Assembly: GCA_946401725.1 (NCBI GenBank)
Contig: CAMIVE010000007.1
Location: 1-64,000, forward strand
Origin: an uncultured Bacteroidales bacterium
Lineage (GTDB): Bacteria; Bacteroidota; Bacteroidia; Bacteroidales; P3
Direction: 5' to 3'
DNA length: 64,000 bases
Position 1 is the first letter of the stretch. Every line of letters begins with the position of its first letter. A program made the position numbers and the translations under genes. Of the stretch, positions 42,875-51,814 are shown piece by piece. The notes beneath the pieces are model-generated. The model saw nothing but the letters and a program-made list of their open reading frames with translations. It was not told the DNA's origin and made no database searches.

Positions 42875-43507
42875 ATGGATTTAATTCTGAAATATTTCCC
42901 CCATCTTACCGACCGGCAGAAAGAACAGTTTGCTGCCCTTCCGGCCTTGTACAACGACTGGAACAGCAAAATCAACGTCATCTCGCGCAAGGACATGGAC
43001 AACTTTATGGAACACCATGTGCTGCACAGCCTCGCCATCGCCAAGGTGGTCCAGTTCAAGACCATGGCTGAAATCCTCGACGTGGGTACCGGCGGCGGCT
43101 TCCCGGGCATCCCGCTGGCGATTATGTTCCCCGATGCCAAGTTTTATCTGGTGGACTCTATCGGTAAGAAAATCAAAGTGGTGTCGGATGTGGCGCAGCA
43201 ACTGGACCTGACGAATGTGCGTGCCGAACAGATCCGCGCCGAACAGGTGGAGGGCGATTACGACTTTATCGTCTCCCGTGCCGTCACCGACCTCTCGCAG
43301 TTCATGGGATGGATTCGCGGCAAGGTCTCCCCCGCGCTCTACCATCCGCTCCATAACGGCGTACTCTACCTCAAAGGGGGCGACCTCACCGAGGAACTGG
43401 CTCCCTTCCGCAAGAAAGTGCATCTCTATGATATCGACGAATTCTTCGAGGAACCCTATTTCGAAACCAAGAAAGTCATCCATATCCCTGTGGGCAAATC
43501 CTGTTAG
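42875..43507 (+). CDS. rsmG: 16S rRNA (guanine527-N7)-methyltransferase RsmG
   Basis: The 210 residues match RsmG (GidB): N-terminal helices with W-N-S-K-I-N-V-I-S-R-K-D (about 30-41), the SAM motif I-L-D-V-G-T-G-G-G-F-P-G-I-P (about 67-80) and the F-I-V-S-R-A-V-T segment (about 130). It methylates G527 of 16S rRNA. The leader (42833-42874) carries the short repeat CGCGCCATCTT...AAAACGTTAA seen also before the 24638 gene. The mannosidase gene begins 4 nt after its stop. Confidence 0.95.
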   Translation: MDLILKYFPHLTDRQKEQFAALPALYNDWNSKINVISRKDMDNFMEHHVLHSLAIAKVVQFKTMAEILDVGTGGGFPGIPLAIMFPDAKFYLVDSIGKKIKVVSDVAQQLDLTNVRAEQIRAEQVEGDYDFIVSRAVTDLSQFMGWIRGKVSPALYHPLHNGVLYLKGGDLTEELAPFRKKVHLYDIDEFFEEPYFETKKVIHIPVGKSC

Positions 43508-43510
43508 CAA

Positions 43511-45580
43511 ATGAAATATCACCGTCTTCTCCTCATAGCCGTGTGCTTGCTGCTCTGCGCCTGTTCGGGCAAGGACCAGCTGCTCCGTGTGGAGCTCACC
43601 GACTGGCAGATTTCACATCTCAATCAGCGCTATCCTGCCACTGTGCCGGGATTCGTCCACACCGACCTTATGGCCAACGGCATCATCCCCGACCCCTATT
43701 ATGGAACCAATGAGGACAGCGTGCATTGGGTGTCGACGGTCCTGTGGTCGTACACCACGCGCATCGACAGCCTCTCGCTGCCTGACAACGACTCGCTGTG
43801 GGTGGTGTTCGAAGGACTGGCGGGTCCGACGCGAATCCAGTTCCTATTGGACGACGACGGCGTGAACACGCCTCAGGTGCTGTCGCAGTTCGATGTCGAC
43901 AATATGTTCGTTGCCTATGCCTTCCCGCTGCCGGACAACTGCAAGGCCATCAAGGTGACGTTCTATCCCATCGACGACTCGCTGGCGCAGAACGCCTACG
44001 GCATTCCGCTGCCCGACCGCCGTGCCTTCACACGCGTGGCTCCCTACCAGCAGGGCTGGGACTGGGGTCCGAAACTGCCCACCCGCGGCATATGGAAACC
44101 GACGTATATCACGAACCGCAGACCTGCTTTCGATACGCCTCCCGAGACACCGCAGTCGTGGAATGTACAACTCCGTCAGGAAAACGACAGCATCGGACGT
44201 TCCTTCACCTTCTACCGCGACGGGAAACCAGTTTTCATCAAAGGGGCCAACTGGATTCCCGTGCATACCTTCCCGTTCCTCACATCCGAAATGAAAGAGC
44301 GCTACCGCTACCTGCTCTGCTCTGCCAAAGAGGCGAATTTCAATATGATACGTGTCTGGGGCGGCGGCATCTACGAACACGATTACTTCTTCGACCTCTG
44401 CGACTCGCTGGGGCTGATGGTCTGGATGGACTTCAATTTCTCCACGATGCTCTATCCCGACAATCCGGAGATGCTGGAGTCCATCGACAAAGAGGCCCGT
44501 CAGAATATCGCGCGCATCGCCCGCCATCCTTGTGTGGTGCTCTGGTGCGGCAACAACGAAATCAAAAACGGCTGGGAAGACTGGGGTTGGCAGGATGTCT
44601 ACCATTGGACGCCTGAACAGCGTGCCCGGCTGGAGAAGGCGATGGACACCCTCTTCGGTTATGCCGGTAGTGCCGATCCGACATGCAACACCAGCGAGAC
44701 GAGCATCCTGGCCCGTGCCGTCAGGGAGTGCGACCCGCTCCACCGTCCTTACATCACCACTTCGCCGCTCTTCGGCTGGGGACACCCGGAATGTGTCACC
44801 CATGGCGACTCCCACTACTGGGGTGTATGGTGGGGCGAGCTGCCTTTCGAGGTCTACAAAGAGAAAACCGGCCGTTTCATGTCGGAATACGGCTTCCAGA
44901 GCTATCCGGACTGGAGCACGGTGTGCCGCTACTGTCCTGCCGATCAACGGGATATCAACTCGCCGACTATGCGCTCCCATCAGAAACATCCGCGCGGACT
45001 CCAGATCATCACCAAGGCGATGAAGGAAACGCTGGGTGTCGATCCCGCCTCGCTCTCACTCGAGAACTTCTGCTATGCCTCGCAGCTGCTGCAGGCCTGG
45101 GGCGTGGGCTACGGCATCTTTCAGCATCTGAAACAGCAGCCCCACTGCATGGGTACGCTCTACTGGCAGCTCAACGACAGCTGGCCAGTGGCGTCGTGGA
45201 GCAGTATCGACTACTACGGCAACTGGAAAGCGCTCCACTATAGGGTGCAGGCGCTCTACAGCGACAGCGCTGATCTCCAGCGATGGGAACGCTACTACAG
45301 CGTCCGGCCCGCTCAGTGGCAGCTCGGCAAGGCGCAGTACACCTCTAAAATACAAGCCTCGGCATCGCAACTCGCTGTGACCGTCCAGGCCCAGAACGAG
45401 GTCCGCTTCGTCATGCTCCAGACCGTCCCCCATGTCGACGGCCATTTCGACATCAACTACTTCGACCTGGCTCCCGGACAGTCGGTCACGGCGCATTTCA
45501 TTCCCCGCGACAAAACCGTCGACCTGCATGCCGTCAAGGTCGAAATCAAGACCTTCGCTGACCTCCGACAAAAAAAATAA
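43511..45580 (+). CDS. GH2 beta-mannosidase-like lipoprotein, shortened
   Basis: This 689-residue lipoprotein (lipobox L-C-A-C, Cys18) belongs to glycoside hydrolase family 2. The N-terminal sugar-binding sandwich (about 25-205) ends at R-G-I-W-K-P-T-Y-I. The barrel starts close after it (F-I-K-G-A-N-W-I-P, about 243) with R-V-W-G-G-G-I-Y-E, the acid/base Glu350 (C-G-N-N-E-I) and the nucleophile Glu459 (M-S-E-Y-G-F-Q-S). Most family members have an Ig-like domain of about 100 residues between the two; here only about 35 residues join them, so that domain is missing or reduced. Catalytic residues are intact. Likely periplasmic mannoside hydrolysis. Confidence 0.9.
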   Translation: MKYHRLLLIAVCLLLCACSGKDQLLRVELTDWQISHLNQRYPATVPGFVHTDLMANGIIPDPYYGTNEDSVHWVSTVLWSYTTRIDSLSLPDNDSLWVVFEGLAGPTRIQFLLDDDGVNTPQVLSQFDVDNMFVAYAFPLPDNCKAIKVTFYPIDDSLAQNAYGIPLPDRRAFTRVAPYQQGWDWGPKLPTRGIWKPTYITNRRPAFDTPPETPQSWNVQLRQENDSIGRSFTFYRDGKPVFIKGANWIPVHTFPFLTSEMKERYRYLLCSAKEANFNMIRVWGGGIYEHDYFFDLCDSLGLMVWMDFNFSTMLYPDNPEMLESIDKEARQNIARIARHPCVVLWCGNNEIKNGWEDWGWQDVYHWTPEQRARLEKAMDTLFGYAGSADPTCNTSETSILARAVRECDPLHRPYITTSPLFGWGHPECVTHGDSHYWGVWWGELPFEVYKEKTGRFMSEYGFQSYPDWSTVCRYCPADQRDINSPTMRSHQKHPRGLQIITKAMKETLGVDPASLSLENFCYASQLLQAWGVGYGIFQHLKQQPHCMGTLYWQLNDSWPVASWSSIDYYGNWKALHYRVQALYSDSADLQRWERYYSVRPAQWQLGKAQYTSKIQASASQLAVTVQAQNEVRFVMLQTVPHVDGHFDINYFDLAPGQSVTAHFIPRDKTVDLHAVKVEIKTFADLRQKK

Positions 45581-45622
45581 CTGATGCCATGTAAATAAAT
45601 CAAAAATTCCGTTACGTATGTA

Positions 45623-45719
45623 GAAAGGTTTAAAAGGTTTGATGGGTTTGAAAGGTACTCTCACCTTTTCAGCACAGCGACCCTTTTCAACCATTCAAGC
45701 ACAGCGACCCTTTTCAACC
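45623..45719. repeat. Short repeat tract before the Sel1-repeat gene
   Basis: GAAAGGTTTAAAAGGTTTG and GGGTTTGAAAGG (45623-45655) are followed by two copies of AGCACAGCGACCCTTTTCAA (45671 and 45698). The first part is the reverse complement of the repeat at 54317-54348; the second is related to the 18-nt unit at 22868. Confidence 0.75.
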
Positions 45720-45751
45720 CATCACCATATCAACCTATCAACAGAAAAAAC

Positions 45752-48700
45752 ATGAAAAAAATCTTCTTCCTTCTTCTGGCGCTTGCCGCCGTCACGTCCG
45801 CCCTCTATGCCCAGGCGGACCAAAAACTGATTGATAAAGCCAATAAAGGCGACGCCGATGCCATGGTGATCCTCGCCCGTTGCTATGAAAACGGAGCCGG
45901 TGTGGATCTCGATTCTGTCGCAGCCCTCTCGTGGTACCGCAAAGCTGCGGAACGAGGCAACGCCTTGGCATGGATGCGTATCTCGGTCTACCATCTTATG
46001 GGTTCCCAGATGCCCAAGGACACGGCGCAATACCTCGCCATCCGTCAGGAGTGGCTCAAAAAACAAGCCCCTGAGGCCATGTCTGCTATGGCTGTCACAT
46101 ACCTGAACGGGACAGGCGTGACTCCCGATACGGCTCGTGCGGTCGAACTGTGGAGAAAAGCCGCTCAAAAGGGCGATTCCCGTGGACTTCAGGAGTTGGG
46201 AGACATGTATTATTGGGGCCTTTTCGGCGTGGAGAAAGACCAGAAGAAGGCTCTCAAATATTGGGAACAATCGCTGAAAAAGGGCGATGAACTGTTCGCT
46301 TTGAGTCGTCTGGCGCTTCATTACCGTCAGATTAATGACTTGAAAAAAGCTTGGGAGTATCTCGATCGGGGAGTGAAATGGTGCGAACCCTATTGTCTTG
46401 CTACGGTAGGTGATATGTATTACCGTGGCGACGGGGTTGCGATGGACGAACGCAAGGCTCAGCAGATACTTGCCGATGTGATACGCAAGTACCCCTCCTT
46501 TGATCATGCGTATGGTTCCGCAGGCTTGGTCTATTATGTCACCGACGATACCACGTTGCGTGATGTCAAACAGGCATATACGTATTGGCAGCAAGGTGAT
46601 GCACTGGGCGACCACGAATGCGCTATTCGTCTGGCGCTCGCTATGGTGGATGAGCAACGTATTCCTGAAGCCAAGGCCTACTTGATGAAAATCCTGGACG
46701 ACCCATCGAACGACTATCTTAAAGACAACGCCTGTCTGCAGCTGTCAAGAATTGCGTTTGAAGATGAAGACAATCCCGAGGCGATGAAAGAGGCTGTCAA
46801 GTGGTTGCAGCTGGGTGCCGACAAGTACAACGATGTCAATTGTCTGGCGGTGCTGGCCCGTATCTACTCGAGCGAGGAGAGTCAGCTGTACGGCAATTAT
46901 TATGATCTCGACAAGGCAGACTACTACTACCGTAAAGCCGCTGAAAGTGGCGATGGGAGTATCTGCTCGGAATATGCTGAATTCCTTATAAATCAGGGAC
47001 GCTACAGCGAAGCGGAACGCTATTATGTCCAAATGGCCGAACAGGGCGATATGGAGGCTTACTATAATCTGGCTCGTTGCAGCTCGGCACAGGGCGACGA
47101 CGCCAAGGCGCTCGATTGGTTGGAGAAAGGCGATAAGAAAGGCGACGCTACGTGTGCCGAGGTGCTGGGTCGTCTCTATGAGAGAGGCGCTGTCGGTAAC
47201 AAGCCGGATTACAAAAAAGCGGAGAAATACTACAAGAGAGCAGGTACCGCCTCGGCGCTGTACCAGATAGGTCTGCTCTATCTCAACGGTAATCTGGGAA
47301 AACAAAATGACAAGGATGTCGCCAAAGGGATTGGTTATATCGAAGAGGCTGGCAACCGGGGCCATATCGACGCTTATCTGGCGATGGCCTATTTCTATGA
47401 AACAGGCTTCGCTGTCGGGAAGATCGACTCTGCCCAAGCGCTCTCCTACTATAAGGTATTGGCCGATTATGCAGTCCCCGTGGGCTATTTCAAGGTAGGA
47501 CAGTACTATGAGAATGGGCGGGGAGGTCTTGAGGTCAGTCCCGACTTGGCGCTCGAGTATTACCAAACGGCAGCGGACAACGGCCATGGCGAAGCGTTGT
47601 GCTATCTGGGCGATTTCCACCGGGCAGGTCAATATCTGCCACGCGACTCGGTGAAGGCTTTCGAATACTACCGCAAGGCTGACGAGGCAGGGGAGGAGAT
47701 AGGCACTTACTATGTCGCCCGTTCCTATCTGGAAGGCTGCGGTGTCGCTGTCGATACGGCAGCCGCCGTCCCTTATCTCTATCGTGCCGCTGCGGCCGGT
47801 GTGGGCAAGGCAGATTATCTCTTGGGCTCGTTCTTCGACCACGCCCGTGGCGGCTTCCCTCCCAACGCCGACTCGGCATTCTTCCATTATCTCCGTGGAC
47901 ATGAGAACGGCAGCGGAGACGCCAGCTACCAGGCAGGTGTCAAGTTCCTCCAGGAGGATGCCTATGACTATGCTGCCCGTTTTATCATGACGGGTGCCAA
48001 TCGGGGCAATGTCGATGCAATCGTACTCTTGGCATTGATGTACCAGGAGGGGCTCGGCGTGGATGCGGATCCCGCCGAAGCCTATCGCCTTTTTGAGTTG
48101 GCTGCCATCCACGGTGACGATTCCCGCGCCTATTCCTATATGGGTCTCGCACGGCTGCAGGGCAACGGAACCCGTCAGGACGAGATTCTCGGCAAACTCT
48201 ATTTCGACACGGCCGCCGCAATGGGCAACACCAATGCGATGTTCTATCTCGCCATCTGTTATATGGAAGGCTACGGCTGCGAACCCGACAGCCTGCAGGG
48301 AATCAAATGGCTGAACCGTGCCATCGAAGGAGGCAATGTCAAGGCGATGAACCTGATGGGTGATATCTGCGAGGGACAGGAAGATTTCGAGAATGCGGTC
48401 AAGTATTACCAGATGGCTGTCGATGCGGGCAGTGTCGAGGCACTCTGCGATCTGGGCTTGTGCTACGAGAAAGGTCAGGGAGTGGTGCTCAGCTTCAAGA
48501 AAGCGAGTGAACTCTACCGCACCGCTGCCGAGAACGGCTCGACGCGCGGCTGCATGCTGCTTGCCAACTGCTATCTGGAAGGTATGGGCGTAGAGCAGAA
48601 TGCCAATGAGGCCATCCGCTGGCTCACCGTCGCCGCCGATGCAGGCGAAGAGGAGGCCATGTACCTGATAGGATCACTCTACGAGGATGGGGAGAACGGT

Positions 48701-48793
48701 GTGAAAAAAGACCTCAAACTGGCCAAACAGTGGTATAAGAAAGCCGCTGCCGCCGGCTACGAACCCGCCCAAGCCGCCCTCAACCGCCTCTAA
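45752..48793 (+). CDS. Large secreted Sel1-like repeat protein
   Basis: These 1013 residues start with a signal peptide (about 1-21). From about residue 25 to the end, helical Sel1-like repeats of about 36-40 residues follow, with the recurrent A-x-x-x-G-x-x-x-A-x-x-x-L-G-x-x-Y-x-x-G and A-x-x-W-Y/Y-Y-x-x-A-A patterns, more than 20 units. Sel1 solenoids mediate protein-protein contacts, often in envelope or secretion assemblies; no enzyme domain is visible. The central units are more divergent than the first and last. A strong hairpin follows the gene. Confidence 0.9.
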   Translation: MKKIFFLLLALAAVTSALYAQADQKLIDKANKGDADAMVILARCYENGAGVDLDSVAALSWYRKAAERGNALAWMRISVYHLMGSQMPKDTAQYLAIRQEWLKKQAPEAMSAMAVTYLNGTGVTPDTARAVELWRKAAQKGDSRGLQELGDMYYWGLFGVEKDQKKALKYWEQSLKKGDELFALSRLALHYRQINDLKKAWEYLDRGVKWCEPYCLATVGDMYYRGDGVAMDERKAQQILADVIRKYPSFDHAYGSAGLVYYVTDDTTLRDVKQAYTYWQQGDALGDHECAIRLALAMVDEQRIPEAKAYLMKILDDPSNDYLKDNACLQLSRIAFEDEDNPEAMKEAVKWLQLGADKYNDVNCLAVLARIYSSEESQLYGNYYDLDKADYYYRKAAESGDGSICSEYAEFLINQGRYSEAERYYVQMAEQGDMEAYYNLARCSSAQGDDAKALDWLEKGDKKGDATCAEVLGRLYERGAVGNKPDYKKAEKYYKRAGTASALYQIGLLYLNGNLGKQNDKDVAKGIGYIEEAGNRGHIDAYLAMAYFYETGFAVGKIDSAQALSYYKVLADYAVPVGYFKVGQYYENGRGGLEVSPDLALEYYQTAADNGHGEALCYLGDFHRAGQYLPRDSVKAFEYYRKADEAGEEIGTYYVARSYLEGCGVAVDTAAAVPYLYRAAAAGVGKADYLLGSFFDHARGGFPPNADSAFFHYLRGHENGSGDASYQAGVKFLQEDAYDYAARFIMTGANRGNVDAIVLLALMYQEGLGVDADPAEAYRLFELAAIHGDDSRAYSYMGLARLQGNGTRQDEILGKLYFDTAAAMGNTNAMFYLAICYMEGYGCEPDSLQGIKWLNRAIEGGNVKAMNLMGDICEGQEDFENAVKYYQMAVDAGSVEALCDLGLCYEKGQGVVLSFKKASELYRTAAENGSTRGCMLLANCYLEGMGVEQNANEAIRWLTVAADAGEEEAMYLIGSLYEDGENGVKKDLKLAKQWYKKAAAAGYEPAQAALNRL

Positions 48794-48810
48794 TCCAAGG
48801 CATCAATTAA

Positions 48811-48854
48811 AATAGACAGGGGGCGCGACCATCCGGTCGCGCCCCCTGTCTATT
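48811..48854 (+). terminator. Perfect 20-bp hairpin after the Sel1 gene
   Basis: Positions 48811-48830 pair perfectly with 48835-48854 around a 4-nt loop (ATCC), GC-rich in the middle. There is no T-run, so it may be a stabilising mRNA 3' end or a bidirectional terminator rather than a classical one. Confidence 0.6.
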
Positions 48855-49010
48855 CGAGTAATTCGCATAATTCGCCGTAAAAAACTGCGTCAGCCCATTA
48901 GAGCCATTCGAGTAATTCGCCGTTATCCCACTCGCGTCAGCCTATTCGAGTAATTCGCATAATTCGCCGTTAAAAAAAACGCCGTTAAAAAAAGCCTTTC
49001 GCCGTTTCCC
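48851..49010. repeat. Degenerate ATTCG-type repeat tract
   Basis: Repeated units GAGTAATTCGCATAATTCG, CGCGTCAGCCTATTCG and GCCGTTAAAAAAA appear two to four times each. It lies between the Sel1 gene hairpin and the 3' end of the DUF486 gene. Confidence 0.8.
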
Positions 49011-49012
49011 GT

Positions 49013-49390
49013 TTATTCGTTCTTCCAGAAAGCGAACACCACCGCCAGCAGTATAAACACGAACGAGACCAAGTGGTTCCACCGTATCGGTTCGCTTTTG
49101 AACACCGTGGCGACAATAACGGTGAACACCGTCAACGACACACATTCGGCCAGTATCTTCAACTGCATCAGGCTGAACGGACCGCCGTTGATCTGCGAGC
49201 CGATGCGGTTGGCGGGAATCATAAAGCTGTATTCGAAGAAAGCGACGCCCCACGACGACAGGATGATAAGAATCAGCGGCCAGTCGCTGTTGACCTTCAT
49301 CTCCGTCAACTTCAGGTTGCCGTACCAGGCAAACGTCATGAAGATGTTCGACACGATAAGCAACAAAACAGTAAGCAATCCCTTAGGCAT
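49013..49390 (-). CDS. DUF486 (DMT-family) small membrane protein
   Basis: This 125-residue protein has four predicted transmembrane helices and the DUF486 motifs F-M-T-F-A-W-Y-G-N-L-K (about 20-30), A-F-F-E-Y-S-F-M-I-P-A-N-R-I-G (about 53-67) and a closing F-x-F-W-K-N. It resembles half of a drug/metabolite transporter and may work as a dimer; substrate unknown. The ATG at 49390 was chosen because the frame upstream has only a TTG. No TAnnTTTG box was found upstream. Confidence 0.88.
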   Translation of the reverse strand: MPKGLLTVLLLIVSNIFMTFAWYGNLKLTEMKVNSDWPLILIILSSWGVAFFEYSFMIPANRIGSQINGGPFSLMQLKILAECVSLTVFTVIVATVFKSEPIRWNHLVSFVFILLAVVFAFWKNE

Positions 49391-49452
49391 GATAAGCAAT
49401 TAGTTAGAGAAATGTATTTGTTCAACTTTTGGAAGTGGTTGTTGACTTGTCC

Positions 49453-49502
49453 ATTTTAACTCCCTATTGTAACTCCCACTTTTACTTCCACTTTAACTCC
49501 CG
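49453..49502. repeat. Degenerate TTTTACTTCC-type repeat
   Basis: Four to five near-copies of (T)TTTAACTCCC / TTTTACTTCCA lie in tandem between the DUF486 and cinA genes. The same type occurs at 10127-10166 left of the 10228 gene terminator. Confidence 0.75.
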
Positions 49503-49538
49503 GAACTTGATAATAGGTTGTTGAATAAAAATCAATTG

Positions 49539-50816
49539 TTACACTTTATGTTTCCCCAAATGTTCCTTCAATTCATGTATCAGCATGGCGAACACCTCGT
49601 TGCAGGTTCGTTCGATGGTCCGTAGGCGGTCATCGCCGAAATGCTTCAAGCGTGTCGTCACGCCGTCGGGTCCCGCTATGGCAATCCATACGGTCCCCAC
49701 CGGCTTCTCCTCGCTGCCGCCGCTGGGGCCGGCAATGCCTGACGTGGCAACACCGAAGTCGGCTCCCATACGTTCGCGCACGCCAAGGGCCATCTCGCGG
49801 ACGGTCTCTTCGCTCACGGCACCATGCTGCTCCAGTGTCTCGTGATTTACCCCGAGAGCTTGTTCCTTCACCTCGTTGCTGTAGGCCACCACGCCGCCGC
49901 GATAGTATTTCGAAGCGCCCGGCAGCGCTGTGATACGCGAGGCGATGGTGCCGCCGGTGCAGCTCTCGGCCGTAGCCAGCGTCTTGGCATTCATGCGGAA
50001 AATCTGTGACACCGCTTCGGGCAGGGTCTCCAAGTCCTCGCCCACGATATACTGTCCAGCCAGGAGGTAGAGTTTCTTGACCTCGCGGATGATATGGTCC
50101 TCAAGGGTCTCTCGGTTGTCGCCGCGAGCCGTCAGCCGCAGTTTCACCATGCCGGCAGTGGGTAGGTAGGCCAGTCGGATGCACTCGGGCAACCCCAGTT
50201 CCCATTCCTCGATCAGGTCGCTCAGGAACGACTCGCCGATGCCTTGCACCAGTATGTTTTTGTTGATGATATGGCCTGTCTGGAAATGGTCTTTCAGTCG
50301 CGGCACCACTTCGGTGACCATCAGGTTTTCCATCTCGTAGGGAACGCCGGGCATCGACACCACCACTTTGCGGGGCTTCCGTCTGCCGCGTTTCACTTCA
50401 AACCACATGCAGGGGGCTGTCCCTTTCACGTTGTTGATCATCGTGCAGCATTTGGGCACCAGGGCCTGCTGCCGGTTGATGGGGGTCAGTTCGTAGCCGC
50501 GAGCCTCGAAAATGCGCTTCACATTGGCCAAAGCCTCTTCGTTCTCTACCAGCTTGCTGTGGAAATAGTCGCACAGTACCTTCTTCGTTACATCGTCTTT
50601 CGTGGGACCCAGTCCGCCGGTGATCAGTACGGCGTCGTTGTCCGTCAGGGCACGGTCCAGCGATTCACGTATGGCGTCGGCTTTGTCGGCAACTACAATG
50701 ACATCAGTTACCTCCATTCCTGCAGCTATAAGCATGCGCGACATGCTTGCCGCATTGCTGTTGACCACCTGTCCTATCAGTAGTTCGTCACCTATATTGA
50801 TAATGCTAACATTCAT
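49539..50816 (-). CDS. cinA: CinA: nicotinamide-nucleotide amidohydrolase / competence-damage protein
   Basis: The 425 residues hold an N-terminal MoaB/MogA-like COG1058 domain (about 1-170; I-G-D-E-L-L-I-G-Q, and I-T-G-G-L-G-P-T-x-D-D) and a C-terminal PncC amidohydrolase domain (about 265-420; A-E-S-C-T-G-G, and A-T-S-G-I-A-G-P-S-G-G). The enzyme deamidates nicotinamide mononucleotide for pyridine nucleotide recycling. It diverges from nadC, which makes the de novo nicotinate nucleotide, so both NAD pathway genes share one 133-nt control region. Confidence 0.95.
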   Translation of the reverse strand: MNVSIINIGDELLIGQVVNSNAASMSRMLIAAGMEVTDVIVVADKADAIRESLDRALTDNDAVLITGGLGPTKDDVTKKVLCDYFHSKLVENEEALANVKRIFEARGYELTPINRQQALVPKCCTMINNVKGTAPCMWFEVKRGRRKPRKVVVSMPGVPYEMENLMVTEVVPRLKDHFQTGHIINKNILVQGIGESFLSDLIEEWELGLPECIRLAYLPTAGMVKLRLTARGDNRETLEDHIIREVKKLYLLAGQYIVGEDLETLPEAVSQIFRMNAKTLATAESCTGGTIASRITALPGASKYYRGGVVAYSNEVKEQALGVNHETLEQHGAVSEETVREMALGVRERMGADFGVATSGIAGPSGGSEEKPVGTVWIAIAGPDGVTTRLKHFGDDRLRTIERTCNEVFAMLIHELKEHLGKHKV

Positions 50817-50860
50817 AATATGATTGTTTTATGTAGAAAAACACGACTTCAAAAACTGTG

Positions 50861-50868
50861 CAAAAATA
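50861..50868 (-). promoter_or_regulatory. cinA promoter -7 box (TATTTTTG)
   Basis: The minus strand reads TATTTTTGCAC, 45 nt upstream of cinA. Confidence 0.6.
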
Positions 50869-50920
50869 CAAAAGTTGCAGTTAATGGGGAAAATTTTTTC
50901 TTCAATTGCAAAAATAATCG

Positions 50921-50928
50921 TACTTTTG
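50921..50928 (+). promoter_or_regulatory. nadC promoter -7 box (TACTTTTG)
   Basis: TACTTTTGCAAATT lies 22 nt upstream of the nadC ATG at 50950, which supports this start over upstream in-frame codons that would precede the promoter. Confidence 0.65.
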
Positions 50929-50949
50929 CAAATTCTTAGATCTATTGAA

Positions 50950-51798
50950 ATGATGACCAACATACCCAATTTAGACGAGCTGATACAGATGGCTCTGCGG
51001 GAAGATATCGGCGACGGGGACCACAGTACCTTGGCCTGCATCCCGCCTACGGCTCTCGGCACCGCCAAAATGGTGGCCAAACAAAATGGTATTCTCTGTG
51101 GCTGCGAAGTGGGACAGCGTGTGTTCCAGCTGGTCGACCCCCAACTGAAGGTCACGCTTTGCAATCACGATGGCGATGAAATCCACAAGGGCGATGTGGT
51201 GATGTTGGTTGAAGGCCCGTCGGGGAGTATCCTCACGGCCGAACGCACAGCCTTGAATTTCATGCAACGTATGAGTGGCATCGCCACCGAGACACACCGC
51301 ATGGTCGCTATGCTGGAGGGTCTCCATACCCGTCTGCTCGACACGCGCAAAACCACGCCCAACATGCGTCTTCTGGAGAAATACGCCGTGGCTTGCGGCG
51401 GCGGCACCAACCACCGTATCGGACTCTATGATATGGTCATGCTCAAGGACAACCATATCGATTTCGCTGGCGGCATCGAAGCGGCCATCGACCGCACACG
51501 CGACTACCTGAAACAGAAAGGCAAGAACCTGAAAATTGAAATTGAGGTGCGCGACCTCGACGAACTCCAGCGGGTGCTTGACCATGGCGGCGTGGACCGT
51601 ATCATGCTCGACAACTTCGACACCGGCACGCTCCGTGAAGCGGTCAAGCGCATCGCCGGCCGCTACGAGACAGAAGCCAGCGGCGGCATCACCGACGCCA
51701 CCCTCCGCAGCTATGCCGAGACCGGTGTCGACTTTATCTCGGTGGGCGCGCTGACACATCATATCAAAAGCCTCGACCTCAGCCTTCTGAAACAATAA
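50950..51798 (+). CDS. nadC: Nicotinate-nucleotide pyrophosphorylase (quinolinate phosphoribosyltransferase) NadC
   Basis: This 282-residue enzyme converts quinolinate and PRPP to nicotinate mononucleotide. Signatures: R-E-D-I-G-D-G-D-H-S-T (about 16-26), E-R-T-A-L-N-F-M-Q-R-M-S-G-I-A-T (about 97-112), D-T-R-K-T-T-P-N-M-R (about 130-139), G-G-G-T-N-H-R-I-G-L-Y-D-M-V-M-L-K-D-N-H (about 150-169) and I-E-V-E-V at the end of the barrel. A second ATG lies one codon downstream; either could be used. The frame extends upstream of the promoter but that part cannot be in the mRNA. Confidence 0.97.
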   Translation: MMTNIPNLDELIQMALREDIGDGDHSTLACIPPTALGTAKMVAKQNGILCGCEVGQRVFQLVDPQLKVTLCNHDGDEIHKGDVVMLVEGPSGSILTAERTALNFMQRMSGIATETHRMVAMLEGLHTRLLDTRKTTPNMRLLEKYAVACGGGTNHRIGLYDMVMLKDNHIDFAGGIEAAIDRTRDYLKQKGKNLKIEIEVRDLDELQRVLDHGGVDRIMLDNFDTGTLREAVKRIAGRYETEASGGITDATLRSYAETGVDFISVGALTHHIKSLDLSLLKQ

Positions 51799-51814
51799 TT
51801 CGACCAATCTCCCC

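Noticed and set aside
48811-48854. Long perfect hairpin as an attachment or integration site
   Set aside because: No flanking direct repeats, integrase or composition shift; its position 20 nt after a stop codon fits an mRNA 3' end better.
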